A DNA stretch of 6,857 bases from Micrococcales bacterium (GTDB lineage: Bacteria > Actinomycetota > Actinomycetes > Actinomycetales > Microbacteriaceae). A model generated the notes under the pieces. The model made no database searches and was not told the DNA's origin. It was given only the letters and a program-made list of their open reading frames with translations. Shown piece after piece: positions 1 through 6,857 of this stretch (the first letter of the stretch is position 1; every line of letters begins with the position of its first letter). Made by a program: the position numbers and the translations under genes. The stretch spans positions 1 through 6,857 of the forward strand of contig CANFPR010000047.1 in the NCBI GenBank assembly GCA_947448975.1. Reading direction: 5' to 3'.

Positions 1-1040
1 GGAGCCTGGTGAACGATGCCGGTTCCATCTTCTGATCCGACGTAGTCGTCGACCAGAACCTGCCAGGCGTTGGCAACCTCAAACTTGGTTTCGTCGCGGT
101 AGAAATCGAAGATCGGTTCGTAGCGAAGGCCCTTGAGTTCGGAACCCTTGAGCGTGCGAGTTACCGCAGCGAGGGCATCGTCGGTGGTTTCGAAGCCGAG
201 CTCTTTGATGTGTGCTCCAACCAGCGACTTAGCCAACAGGTAACCGTTGACCACGGCGTATTCGATTTCTGGACCAACGGCCAAAGCGAAGTTGGTAGGC
301 AGGGTCCACGGTGTAGTGGTCCAGGCTAGAAGTTTGACGCCATCAAAGCCTTGGCCATCAAGCACCGGAAAAGTGACGGTAACGGTTTGGTCTTGGCGGT
401 TACGGTAAACCTCGTCGTCCATGCGAAGTTCGTGGTTCGACAGCGGAGTCTCGCAGCGCCAGCAGTATGCCAAAACTTTGAAGCCTTCGTAAATCAGACC
501 CTTGTTGTGCAGCTGCTTGAAGGCCCAGAGCACGCTCTCGGTGTAGGTGGCGTCGAGAGTCTTGTAATCGTTGTCGAAGTCGACCCAGCGAGCTTGGCGG
601 GTTACATACGAACGCCATTCCTCTGTGTACTTCAACACGGATGTCTTGCAAGTGGCGTTGAACTTGTCGATGCCGTACTTCTCGATCTCTAGACGACCCG
701 AGATGCCTAGCTGGCGTTCGGCCTCGACCTCGGCAGGAAGTCCGTGGGTGTCCCAGCCGAAACGGCGGTCGACGCGGTATCCCTGCATTGTTTTGAAACG
801 CGGAACCATGTCTTTGGCGTAACCGGTAAGCAGGTGACCGTAGTGAGGCAGCCCGTTGGCGAAGGGAGGGCCGTCGTAGAAGACGAACTCTTCGGCGTCT
901 TTGCGCTGAGCGATTGACTCGAGGAAGGTGCCGTCTTTGTCCCAGTAGCCCAAAATGTCACGTTCCACAGCCGGGAAACTTGGGCTCGGGTTTACACCCT
1001 CGCTCGCGGGCTTAGAACCATTGTTGTTTTTGGGGTACAT
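1..1040 (-). CDS. ileS: Isoleucyl-tRNA synthetase, N-terminal part (3' end beyond window)
   Basis: Class Ia synthetase that charges tRNA-Ile with isoleucine in the cytoplasm and edits misactivated valine. Reading leftward from ATG at 1040-1038, the frame stays open for 346 codons to the window edge, roughly a third of a typical IleRS of about 1,050 residues. The Rossmann-fold signature is HYGH at residues 66-69, preceded by [11 protein letters not shown], with [10 protein letters not shown] at 95-104. CWRC at 193-196 fits the first half of the zinc site known in IleRS2-type enzymes. The CP1 editing domain shows its threonine-rich [11 protein letters not shown] at 240-250. The sequence stops just after GTGIVH (339-344), before the editing aspartate; the KMSKS loop and anticodon domain also lie outside. 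HYGH and its surroundings indicate the eukaryote-like IleRS2 clade usual in actinobacteria. The start fits the family N-terminus (MYPK), although the Shine-Dalgarno is poor. It is transcribed divergently from valS. Confidence 0.96.
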   Translation of the reverse strand, partial: MYPKNNNGSKPASEGVNPSPSFPAVERDILGYWDKDGTFLESIAQRKDAEEFVFYDGPPFANGLPHYGHLLTGYAKDMVPRFKTMQGYRVDRRFGWDTHGLPAEVEAERQLGISGRLEIEKYGIDKFNATCKTSVLKYTEEWRSYVTRQARWVDFDNDYKTLDATYTESVLWAFKQLHNKGLIYEGFKVLAYCWRCETPLSNHELRMDDEVYRNRQDQTVTVTFPVLDGQGFDGVKLLAWTTTPWTLPTNFALAVGPEIEYAVVNGYLLAKSLVGAHIKELGFETTDDALAAVTRTLKGSELKGLRYEPIFDFYRDETKFEVANAWQVLVDDYVGSEDGTGIVHQA

Positions 1041-1111
1041 GCTTGCTTTCGTGAAGTGTTACAAGACTCAATGTTAACCTTATACAAACCCCTATTTTGG
1101 AGACATCAAGC
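1041..1111. promoter_or_regulatory. Divergent ileS/valS control region with possible overlapping promoters
   Basis: This 71-bp gap is the only space for the promoters of both synthetase genes. The core TATA at 1081-1084 is self-complementary and can be read as a -10 element both ways: TATACA (1081-1086) towards valS and TATAAG (1084 down to 1079) towards ileS. Towards valS, TTACAA at 1059-1064 lies 16 bp upstream but matches the -35 consensus poorly. Towards ileS, TTGATG (1109 down to 1104) is a better -35 match, but the spacer is long at 19 bp. A second ileS -10 candidate is TAACAT (1076 down to 1071). Predicted leaders would be roughly 20 nt for valS and 30 nt for ileS. The gap is too short for a T-box riboswitch and none of its conserved sequence is present. 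Assignments are by eye and weak. Confidence 0.4.
1099..1103 (+). promoter_or_regulatory. Ribosome-binding site that sets the valS start
   Basis: GGAGA is the only good Shine-Dalgarno match near the gene and ends 8 nt before GTG at 1112. The upstream in-frame TTG at 1097-1099 overlaps this site, so it cannot use it and is an unlikely start. Confidence 0.75.
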
Positions 1112-3730
1112 GTGAGTACTGCTTCGTTCGAACTGCCTTTCCTAGCGCCAGCCAATCCGCCCGAAAAAGCGAGCGTCGAAGGGCTAGAAGACAAGTGGTC
1201 TATTGCCTGGGATGAAGCCGGCGTTTACCGCTTCAATCGAGCCGCTACGCGCGAGCAGATCTACTCAATCGACACTCCTCCCCCAACGGTTTCGGGCTCC
1301 CTTCACGTTGGTCACGTCTTTAGCTACACCCACACCGATGTTGTCGCTCGCTTCAAGCGCATGAGTGGCTACGAGGTTTATTACCCGATGGGCTGGGATG
1401 ACAATGGGCTTCCTACCGAACGTCGCGTTCAGAACTACTTCGGTGTGCGCTGCGACCCGAGCCTTCCTTACGTAGAAAACTTCACGCCACCGTTCGAAGG
1501 TGGCGACAACAAGTCTTCGAAAGCAGCCGACCAGATTCCAATCGGTCGCAAGAACTTCATTGAACTGTGCGAGCGCCTAACGCAAGAAGACGAAAAGCAG
1601 TTCGAAGCGCTTTGGCGTCGCCTCGGGCTATCGGTTGACTGGGCCCAGACCTACCAAACCATCTCGCCGGCCGCCGTTGCGGTTTCGCAAAAGGCTTTTC
1701 TAAACAACTTGGCTCGCGGCGAGGCCTACCAGTCGATGGCTCCTACTCTCTGGGATGTCACCTTCCGCACGGCCGTTGCTCAAGCCGAACTCGAAGACCG
1801 CGACCAGCCAGGTTCATACCACCGACTCGGTTTTGATGGGCCAGAAGGCAAAGTCTTTATCGAAACCACTCGCCCAGAACTTTTGGCTGCTTGTGTTGCG
1901 CTGGTGGCACACCCAGACGACGACCGCTACAAGGCACTGATCGGCAAAACCGTTCGCACGCCACTGTTCGAAGTTGAAGTGCCGGTGGTTGCACACCGCC
2001 TTGCGCAAATCGACAAGGGTTCGGGTATCGCCATGATCTGTACTTTCGGCGACGTTACCGACGTGATCTGGTGGCGCGAACTCGACCTGCCGAACCGAGC
2101 CATCATCGGCTTCGACGGCCGCATCCAAGCAGAAGCCCCCGAAGGCATCGAGACCGAGCGTGGTTTGGCGAGTTTCGCCGAGATCGCCGGTAAGACCGTG
2201 TTTTCGGCTAAGCAGCGAATTGTCGAAATGCTTCAGGAGTCTGGCGACATGATCGGCGACGCAAGACCGATTACGCACCCGGTGAAGTTCTTCGAAAAGG
2301 GCGACAAGCCTCTCGAAATCGTTTCAACCCGTCAGTGGTACATCCGCAATGGAGGCCGCGACGCCGACATGCGCGAGGCTCTGATTGCTAAGGGCAAGAA
2401 GTTGGCCTTCCACCCAGACTTCATGCGCGTACGCTACGAGAACTGGGTAAATGGCCTAACCGGTGACTGGCTCATTTCTCGCCAGCGCTTCTTTGGTGTG
2501 CCGATTCCAGTTTGGTACCAGCTAGATGCCAATGGCGAGCCGATGTTTGAAACCCCACTGGTGCCGGCCGTCGAATCTTTGCCTATCGATCCTTCGAGCG
2601 ATGTGCCTGCGGGCTTTACCGAGTCGCAGCGCGGTATTGCCGGTGGTTTCGTTGGTGAAGTAGACATCATGGATACTTGGGCCACCTCTTCGCTTACGCC
2701 GCAGTTGGCTGGCGGATGGATCGAAGACCCAGAGAAGTACGCCAAGGTTTTTCCGTTTGACCTCAGACCTCAGGGCCAAGACATCATTCGCACCTGGCTG
2801 TTCTCAACATTGCTTCGCTCGCACCAAGAAAGCGATCAGCTTCCGTGGTCGAACGCCGCCATCTCGGGTTGGATTCTCGACCCAGACCGCAAAAAGATGT
2901 CCAAATCTAAGGGCAACGTCGTGGTTCCTGCCGAGCCAATCGACAACCACGGCGCCGATGCAGTTCGCTACTGGGCGGCCGCTGCTCGTCTGGGCACCGA
3001 TGCGGCCTTCGACGAAGGTCAAATGAAGGTTGGGCGTCGCCTAGCGATAAAGATTCTGAATGCCGCGAAGTTTGCCCTGTCGTTTGAAGTTCCGACCGGC
3101 TACACCGCCGTAACCGAACCGCTCGACCAGTCGATGCTGCTGGCCTTGGCCGATGTTGTGCGAGACGCAACCACCGCCTTCGAAAACTACGACCACACCA
3201 AGGCGCTTGAACTTGCCGAGGGCTTCTTCTGGAAGTTCACCGACGACTACCTCGAGCTCGTTAAAGAGCGCGCATACGGTCAGGGCGGTGTTACCGAAGA
3301 CCAGCAGGCATCGGCAGCCATTGCTCTTCGCAAGGCACTGCACGTGATGCTGCGTCTTTTTGCTCCGTTCCTTCCTTATGCAACAGAAGAGGTTTGGTCT
3401 TGGTGGCAAACCGAAGGTGGTTCGATTCACCGTGCGGCTTGGCCGAAGGCATCCGAGCTAACCGACGCACTCGACACCGCCAACGCGCCGCTGTTGTCGC
3501 TAGCTTCGGTGGCCGTTGGCGGAGTTCGAAAAGCTAAGTCAGACGCTAAGGTCTCGATGCGAAGCGAAGTGCAAACCGCAGTTCTGAGGGCGCCGGCGGC
3601 ACAACTGGCATCGTTGCGACTTCTTGCTGGCGACTTGCGAGCTGTTGGCCGAATCTGGCAGATTGAATTCGAAGAGGGCTCCGAGCTAGAAATGACCGAC
3701 ATCGTCTTCGCCGAAGAACAGAGTCAGTAA
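1112..3730 (+). CDS. valS: Valyl-tRNA synthetase, short archaeal-type form
   Basis: Charges tRNA-Val with valine in the cytoplasm and edits misactivated threonine. The product has 872 residues from GTG at 1112; an in-frame TTG at 1097 would add five residues but overlaps the ribosome-binding site. The Rossmann fold carries HVGH at 65-68, inside PPPTVSGSLHVGH, and GWDDNGLPTE at 94-103. The CP1 editing domain shows ETTRPE at 251-256 and GSGIAM at 303-308, with the likely editing aspartate at 314. KMSKS is intact at 595-599. The helical anticodon-binding domain follows, ending near EEVW at 759-762. There is no long C-terminal coiled-coil arm as in E. coli-type ValRS of about 950 residues. GWDDNG in place of the bacterial PGMDHAG-like motif also marks the archaeal-type clade, which I recall from Microbacteriaceae. 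PTVSG next to HVGH and the editing motifs favour ValRS over IleRS or LeuRS. All catalytic motifs are intact. Confidence 0.97.
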   Translation: MSTASFELPFLAPANPPEKASVEGLEDKWSIAWDEAGVYRFNRAATREQIYSIDTPPPTVSGSLHVGHVFSYTHTDVVARFKRMSGYEVYYPMGWDDNGLPTERRVQNYFGVRCDPSLPYVENFTPPFEGGDNKSSKAADQIPIGRKNFIELCERLTQEDEKQFEALWRRLGLSVDWAQTYQTISPAAVAVSQKAFLNNLARGEAYQSMAPTLWDVTFRTAVAQAELEDRDQPGSYHRLGFDGPEGKVFIETTRPELLAACVALVAHPDDDRYKALIGKTVRTPLFEVEVPVVAHRLAQIDKGSGIAMICTFGDVTDVIWWRELDLPNRAIIGFDGRIQAEAPEGIETERGLASFAEIAGKTVFSAKQRIVEMLQESGDMIGDARPITHPVKFFEKGDKPLEIVSTRQWYIRNGGRDADMREALIAKGKKLAFHPDFMRVRYENWVNGLTGDWLISRQRFFGVPIPVWYQLDANGEPMFETPLVPAVESLPIDPSSDVPAGFTESQRGIAGGFVGEVDIMDTWATSSLTPQLAGGWIEDPEKYAKVFPFDLRPQGQDIIRTWLFSTLLRSHQESDQLPWSNAAISGWILDPDRKKMSKSKGNVVVPAEPIDNHGADAVRYWAAAARLGTDAAFDEGQMKVGRRLAIKILNAAKFALSFEVPTGYTAVTEPLDQSMLLALADVVRDATTAFENYDHTKALELAEGFFWKFTDDYLELVKERAYGQGGVTEDQQASAAIALRKALHVMLRLFAPFLPYATEEVWSWWQTEGGSIHRAAWPKASELTDALDTANAPLLSLASVAVGGVRKAKSDAKVSMRSEVQTAVLRAPAAQLASLRLLAGDLRAVGRIWQIEFEEGSELEMTDIVFAEEQSQ

Positions 3731-3742
3731 CAACCTTCGGTT

Positions 3743-3770
3743 TTGCTGCATCTAGGCGTTGCCATAGGCT
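3743..3770 (+). promoter_or_regulatory. Possible promoter for dcp, placed for a leaderless transcript
   Basis: TAGGCT (3765-3770) matches the actinobacterial TANNNT -10 pattern. It is followed by exactly 7 nt and then ATG at 3778, so transcription would begin at or next to the start codon. TTGCTG (3743-3748), 16 bp further upstream, matches half of the -35 consensus. There is no strong Shine-Dalgarno; AGG at 3766-3768 is the only weak match. The alternative is readthrough from valS across the 47-bp gap. Confidence 0.4.
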
Positions 3771-3777
3771 AAATCGC

Positions 3778-5823
3778 ATGACTTTCAACGACGAGAACCC
3801 ATTCGCACATCGCTCAACCTTGGCTTATGAACTGCCACCATTTGCAGAGATCAAGATTGAGCACTACCTGCCAGCGTTTTACGCCGGATGTGCCGATCAC
3901 CTAGCCGAGATCGATGCGATCATCGCGCAGCCAACCGTCACCTTTGAAAACACGATTGTGGCAATGGAACGAGCCGGCGCCCTGCTCGGTCGCATGCTCA
4001 TCGTCTTCTACAACAAGTCATCGAGCGACACCTCAGATGAGCTAGACGCCATCGAAGCTGAAATCGCTCCGAAGCTTGCCGCTCACCAAGACGCCATCAA
4101 CCTAAACCCGCAGTTGTTTGCGCGCATCGAAGCGCTTTATGCCGAAAAAGACCTTCTGCTTCTAGATGCAGAATCGGCTTGGTTGCTTGAGCGCTACCGT
4201 CGCGACTTCATACACGCAGGTGCACACCTCGACGCCGACCAGCGCGAAACCCTAAAGGGTTACAACGAGCGACTTTCGATTCTGCAAACTCAGTTTGATC
4301 AGAACCAACACAACGACGTGAACGACCTTGCCATTGTTGTCGACTCACTCGAAGAGCTCGATGGCCTAAGCGAAAGCCAAATAGCTCCACTCAAGGCCGC
4401 TGCCGAGAGCCGCGGACTTCTTGGTAAGTGGGTAATTCCGATGGTGAACTTCACCGGGCACCCGCTGCTTGCGTCTCTCACCAACCGTGCACTGCGCGAG
4501 CGCATCATGAAGAACGCAATGAGCAAGGGTGGTCGCGGCAACGAAAACGATGTCACCGCAATCGTCAAAGAGTTTGTGCACATTCGCGCGTTGCGAGCAA
4601 AGCTCATGGGTTTCAAGTCGCACGCAGAATACGTAATCAGCGAACAAACCGCGGGTACACCAGAAAACGTGCACACCATGCTGCGCCGAATCGCGCCGGC
4701 CGCAGTTCGCAACGCGCGGCTTGAGGCAGTCGACATCCAAGCTGCCATCGACGACGAACACGGCGACTTTGAGGTTGCCTCGTGGGACTGGGATCTCTAC
4801 ACCGAACGCGTTCGCCTCGCTAAGTACAACGTCGACACCGAGAAATTCAAGCCTTACTTTGAGCTGGAACGAGTTCTGAAAGACGGAATCTTCTTTGCCG
4901 CCACAAAGCTGTTCGGCATCACTTTCAGCGAACGAAACGACCTGGTGGCATATCACAAGGATGCTCGTGTCTTCGAGGTTCACAACGAAGACGGCACCGA
5001 ACTTGCCCTGTTTGTGTTCGATGCGTATGCCCGTGAATCGAAGCGAGGCGGCGCATGGATGAACAACCTCGTCGACCAATCGCATCTTCTGGGGCAGAAG
5101 CCGGTTGTGGTGAACAACCTAAACATTCCAAAGCCACCTACCGGTGAGCCAACGCTGCTGACCTTTGATGAGACCAACACCCTCTTTCACGAGTTTGGCC
5201 ACGCGCTTCACGGCATGCTTTCTGACGTCAACTTTCCTCGATTCTCTGGCACCTCAACGCCGCGCGACTTCGTAGAGTTTCCTTCGCAGGTCAACGAGAT
5301 GTGGATGCTCTGGCCTGAGGTTGTCTCGAACTACGCGCGCCACTACCAGACCGGCGAGCCTCTGCCGCAGGAATGGATCGACAACCTCAAGGCAACCGAC
5401 ACCTTCAACCAGGGTCACGCCACGACCTCTTACCTAGCTGCCGCGATTCTCGACCTGGCATGGCACGAACTAGAGGCCGACGACACCGTTGCGAACGTGT
5501 TCGATTTCGAAGAGCAGGCCATCGAGGCATACGGTTTGAACTTTGCTCCGGTGCCTACCCGTTATCGCACCACCTACTTCAGCCACATCTTTGCTGGCGG
5601 ATACTCGGCGGGTTACTACGGCTACATTTGGTCGGAGGTGCTCGACGCCGAAACCGTGGAGTGGTTCAAGACCAACGGTGGCCTAACTCGCGCGAACGGC
5701 GATCACTTTAGAAAGCAGTTGCTTTCACGAGGTGGATGTGAAGACGCGATGCAGTTGTTCCGCAACTTCCGTGGCCAGGATGCCTCGATTGAGCCGCTGT
5801 TGAACCGTAGAGGCCTCAACTAG
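3778..5823 (+). CDS. dcp: Peptidyl-dipeptidase Dcp, zinc metallopeptidase family M3
   Basis: Removes dipeptides from the C-terminus of oligopeptides, probably in cytoplasmic peptide turnover. The product has 681 residues, the length I recall for E. coli Dcp. There is no signal peptide or membrane segment. A mostly helical N-terminal region (about 1-220) precedes the M3 catalytic domain. The zinc site is HEFGH at 471-475 (ligands His471 and His475, catalytic Glu472), and the third ligand is Glu500 in FVEFPSQ (498-504); the 29-residue spacing equals that of E. coli Dcp. The substrate-binding loop near the C-terminus has His603, Tyr609 and Tyr616 in HIFAGGYSAGYYGY. GTSTPRDFVEFPSQVNE is the Dcp form; oligopeptidase A has a different sequence between HExxH and the glutamate, so Dcp is preferred. 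It lies 47 bp after valS on the same strand and converges on the transporter gene. ATG at 3778 is the first usable start and lacks a clear ribosome-binding site. Confidence 0.95.
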   Translation: MTFNDENPFAHRSTLAYELPPFAEIKIEHYLPAFYAGCADHLAEIDAIIAQPTVTFENTIVAMERAGALLGRMLIVFYNKSSSDTSDELDAIEAEIAPKLAAHQDAINLNPQLFARIEALYAEKDLLLLDAESAWLLERYRRDFIHAGAHLDADQRETLKGYNERLSILQTQFDQNQHNDVNDLAIVVDSLEELDGLSESQIAPLKAAAESRGLLGKWVIPMVNFTGHPLLASLTNRALRERIMKNAMSKGGRGNENDVTAIVKEFVHIRALRAKLMGFKSHAEYVISEQTAGTPENVHTMLRRIAPAAVRNARLEAVDIQAAIDDEHGDFEVASWDWDLYTERVRLAKYNVDTEKFKPYFELERVLKDGIFFAATKLFGITFSERNDLVAYHKDARVFEVHNEDGTELALFVFDAYARESKRGGAWMNNLVDQSHLLGQKPVVVNNLNIPKPPTGEPTLLTFDETNTLFHEFGHALHGMLSDVNFPRFSGTSTPRDFVEFPSQVNEMWMLWPEVVSNYARHYQTGEPLPQEWIDNLKATDTFNQGHATTSYLAAAILDLAWHELEADDTVANVFDFEEQAIEAYGLNFAPVPTRYRTTYFSHIFAGGYSAGYYGYIWSEVLDAETVEWFKTNGGLTRANGDHFRKQLLSRGGCEDAMQLFRNFRGQDASIEPLLNRRGLN

Positions 5824-5836
5824 AACAAACTCGGTG

Positions 5837-5857
5837 GTTTAGCGCCTAAGTGTTTTT
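5837..5857 (+). terminator. Weak candidate terminator for dcp
   Basis: TTAG (5839-5842) pairs with CTAA (5846-5849) around a CGC loop and can be extended by two G-U wobbles. A run of five T follows at 5853-5857. The stem is short and AT-rich, and an alternative fold pairs GGTG with CGCC. It overlaps the last codons of the converging transporter gene. Confidence 0.25.
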
Positions 5858-6857
5858 AGAGCGTTTACGCAGTGAAAGCCACACAACTACACCCGCGGTG
5901 AGTGCCCAGAAACCTGGACCAATTCCGAAAATGGCCAGACCCGACGCGCCAACCAAAAATGTAATGATGGCCGGCAGCCTAAGGTCTACATCTTCGACTG
6001 CACTACTGATTGCATTCAGAATGGTGCCGAATAACGCAATTCCAGCTAGGGCGAGAATTAGCACTCTAGGAACCGCAAGCACGTAGGCGACGATGGGTGC
6101 CACCGCAAAAGCCAGCAGAATGTAGAGCACTCCCCCAAACACCGAAGCCAGCCATCTGCGGTTCGGATCTTTGTGGGCATACTCATTGGCGTTGAGTGCA
6201 GCCGTGATGGCAGCCAGGTTTAGAGCAAATCCGCCAAAGAAAGAACCAACCATGGTGGCTAGCCCGGTAGACACCAGCGCTGGCCTAGATGGCACCTCAA
6301 ACCCAAATGATTTCATGATCGCGAAACCCGGAATGTTCTGGCTGGCCATGGTTACGAGATAAAGCGGTATAGCCACACCGATTACCGCAATCCAACTAAA
6401 CGTTGGAGCGATGGGAGTGAGTTCTGGCAGCAAACTTGAAGCCGGCAGCGAGACGTTTAGCTGCAAAGAGATCAAAACAAAGGCAGTGGTGATTGCAGCG
6501 GGAGCCGCCCAAACCGTGGCGAATCGATAGAGCACAAGCCAAATGATAAGCGCCGGCACGATGGCGGTGGCGTACTCGGCTAGCGACTGGAATGGTGCGA
6601 TGCAGAACGGAAAAATAACACCGGCCAGCATCGCCGATGCGATTGGTTTTGGAATGCTAGACACCAGACGGCCCAGAGCTGGCCACAAACCGGTTATTGC
6701 CAGTAGTGCGCCGGTTACCAAGAAAGCGCCTACCGCATTTGAGAAACCGAGGCCGAGGGTTCCAGATGCCACCAGAAGTGCGGCTCCCGGTGTGCTCCAC
6801 ACGATAGAGATGGGCATCTTGATACGCCACGAAAGAACAATCGACAGCACACCGTAA
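5846..6857 (-). CDS. benE: BenE-family benzoate/proton symporter-like permease (5' end beyond window)
   Basis: Predicted inner-membrane secondary transporter. The BenE family is named for a benzoate:H+ symporter, but the substrate here is not known. The frame ends at TAG (5848-5846) and is open to the right edge, giving 336 visible residues. Family members have roughly 390-400, so the first helix and part of the second are missing. GTG at 6850 is in frame but internal: the preceding codons (Tyr, Gly) and the homology continue upstream. Counting from the first visible residue (Tyr), family signatures are WSTPGAAL at 20-27, MASQNIPG at 170-177, GGFALNLAAITAAL at 208-221 with HKDPNRRW shortly after, and an EDVD segment followed by ITFLVGASG at 288-306. 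The protein is a near-continuous series of hydrophobic helices and ends in a basic cytoplasmic tail (RKRSK). It converges on dcp with a 22-bp gap. No aromatic-degradation genes are visible in the window. Confidence 0.88.
   Translation of the reverse strand, partial: YGVLSIVLSWRIKMPISIVWSTPGAALLVASGTLGLGFSNAVGAFLVTGALLAITGLWPALGRLVSSIPKPIASAMLAGVIFPFCIAPFQSLAEYATAIVPALIIWLVLYRFATVWAAPAAITTAFVLISLQLNVSLPASSLLPELTPIAPTFSWIAVIGVAIPLYLVTMASQNIPGFAIMKSFGFEVPSRPALVSTGLATMVGSFFGGFALNLAAITAALNANEYAHKDPNRRWLASVFGGVLYILLAFAVAPIVAYVLAVPRVLILALAGIALFGTILNAISSAVEDVDLRLPAIITFLVGASGLAIFGIGPGFWALTAGVVVWLSLRKRSKNT

Noticed and set aside
351..692. Plus-strand frames (351-692, 571-822) opposite ileS.
   Set aside because: The minus strand here encodes continuous IleRS with signature motifs, so the plus-strand frames are antisense artefacts.
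1073..1078. The GTTAAC palindrome in the divergent gap as an operator.
   Set aside because: A six-base palindrome is expected by chance in AT-rich intergenic DNA, and no longer dyad symmetry surrounds it.
1814..2278. A 154-codon minus-strand frame opposite valS, with similar shorter ones at 3041-3430 and 4299-4748.
   Set aside because: These are shadows of conserved coding sequence: no ribosome-binding sites, no recognisable domains, and the plus-strand genes contain intact motifs at these positions.
3732..3744. AACC-TTC-GGTT followed by T residues as a terminator after valS.
   Set aside because: The stem has only 4 bp and the T run is short and interrupted; it is not a credible intrinsic terminator.
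4366..5085. A 239-codon open frame on the minus strand opposite dcp.
   Set aside because: It lies wholly inside a strongly supported M3 peptidase gene, matches no family I recognise, and is explained by codon bias leaving few stops in an antisense frame.
6848..6850. GTG as the start of a complete 334-residue transporter.
   Set aside because: The frame stays open to the window edge, the preceding codons continue the family sequence, and the expected first helices would be missing.
1..6857. Insertion sequences, tRNA genes, CRISPR repeats, defence genes or another undescribed system.
   Set aside because: Almost the whole window is occupied by four conserved gene families; the gaps of 71, 47 and 22 bp are too small to hold such elements, and no repeats or cloverleaf structures were seen.

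Overview
The window (6,857 bases, moderate GC) holds four protein-coding genes, two of them cut by the window edges. There is no sign of a mobile element, CRISPR array, RNA gene or phage. The best guess for the source is an actinobacterium of the family Microbacteriaceae, perhaps one of the smaller-genome, moderate-GC aquatic lineages. This rests on the short archaeal-type valyl-tRNA synthetase, which closely resembles sequences I recall from that family. It is also supported by an eukaryote-like (IleRS2-type) isoleucyl-tRNA synthetase, GTG starts, and one gene that looks leaderless. The placement is inference from memory, not a search.

Layout: (1) Bases 1-1040, minus strand: the first 346 codons of ileS, whose 3' end lies off the left edge. 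(2) Bases 1041-1111: a 71-bp divergent control region between ileS and valS, with possible overlapping promoters and the valS ribosome-binding site. (3) Bases 1112-3730, plus strand: complete valS, with the start reassigned to GTG at 1112. (4) Bases 3731-3777: a short gap with a possible promoter placed for leaderless transcription. (5) Bases 3778-5823, plus strand: complete dcp, an M3-family zinc peptidyl-dipeptidase. (6) Bases 5824-5845: a 22-bp convergent gap. (7) Bases 5846-6857, minus strand: most of a BenE-family transporter gene, whose 5' end lies off the right edge.

How the genes relate: ileS and valS make the two synthetases that charge the tRNAs for isoleucine and valine. Both have editing domains, and they face away from each other across one small intergenic region, so coordinated expression is plausible. 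Dcp is a cytoplasmic peptidase that releases dipeptides during peptide recycling; its link to valS is probably only positional. The BenE-family transporter is convergent to dcp and shows no functional link to the others. I found no previously undescribed system: this is mostly housekeeping sequence, and the points worth a second look concern gene starts, promoters and the evolutionary type of the two synthetases.
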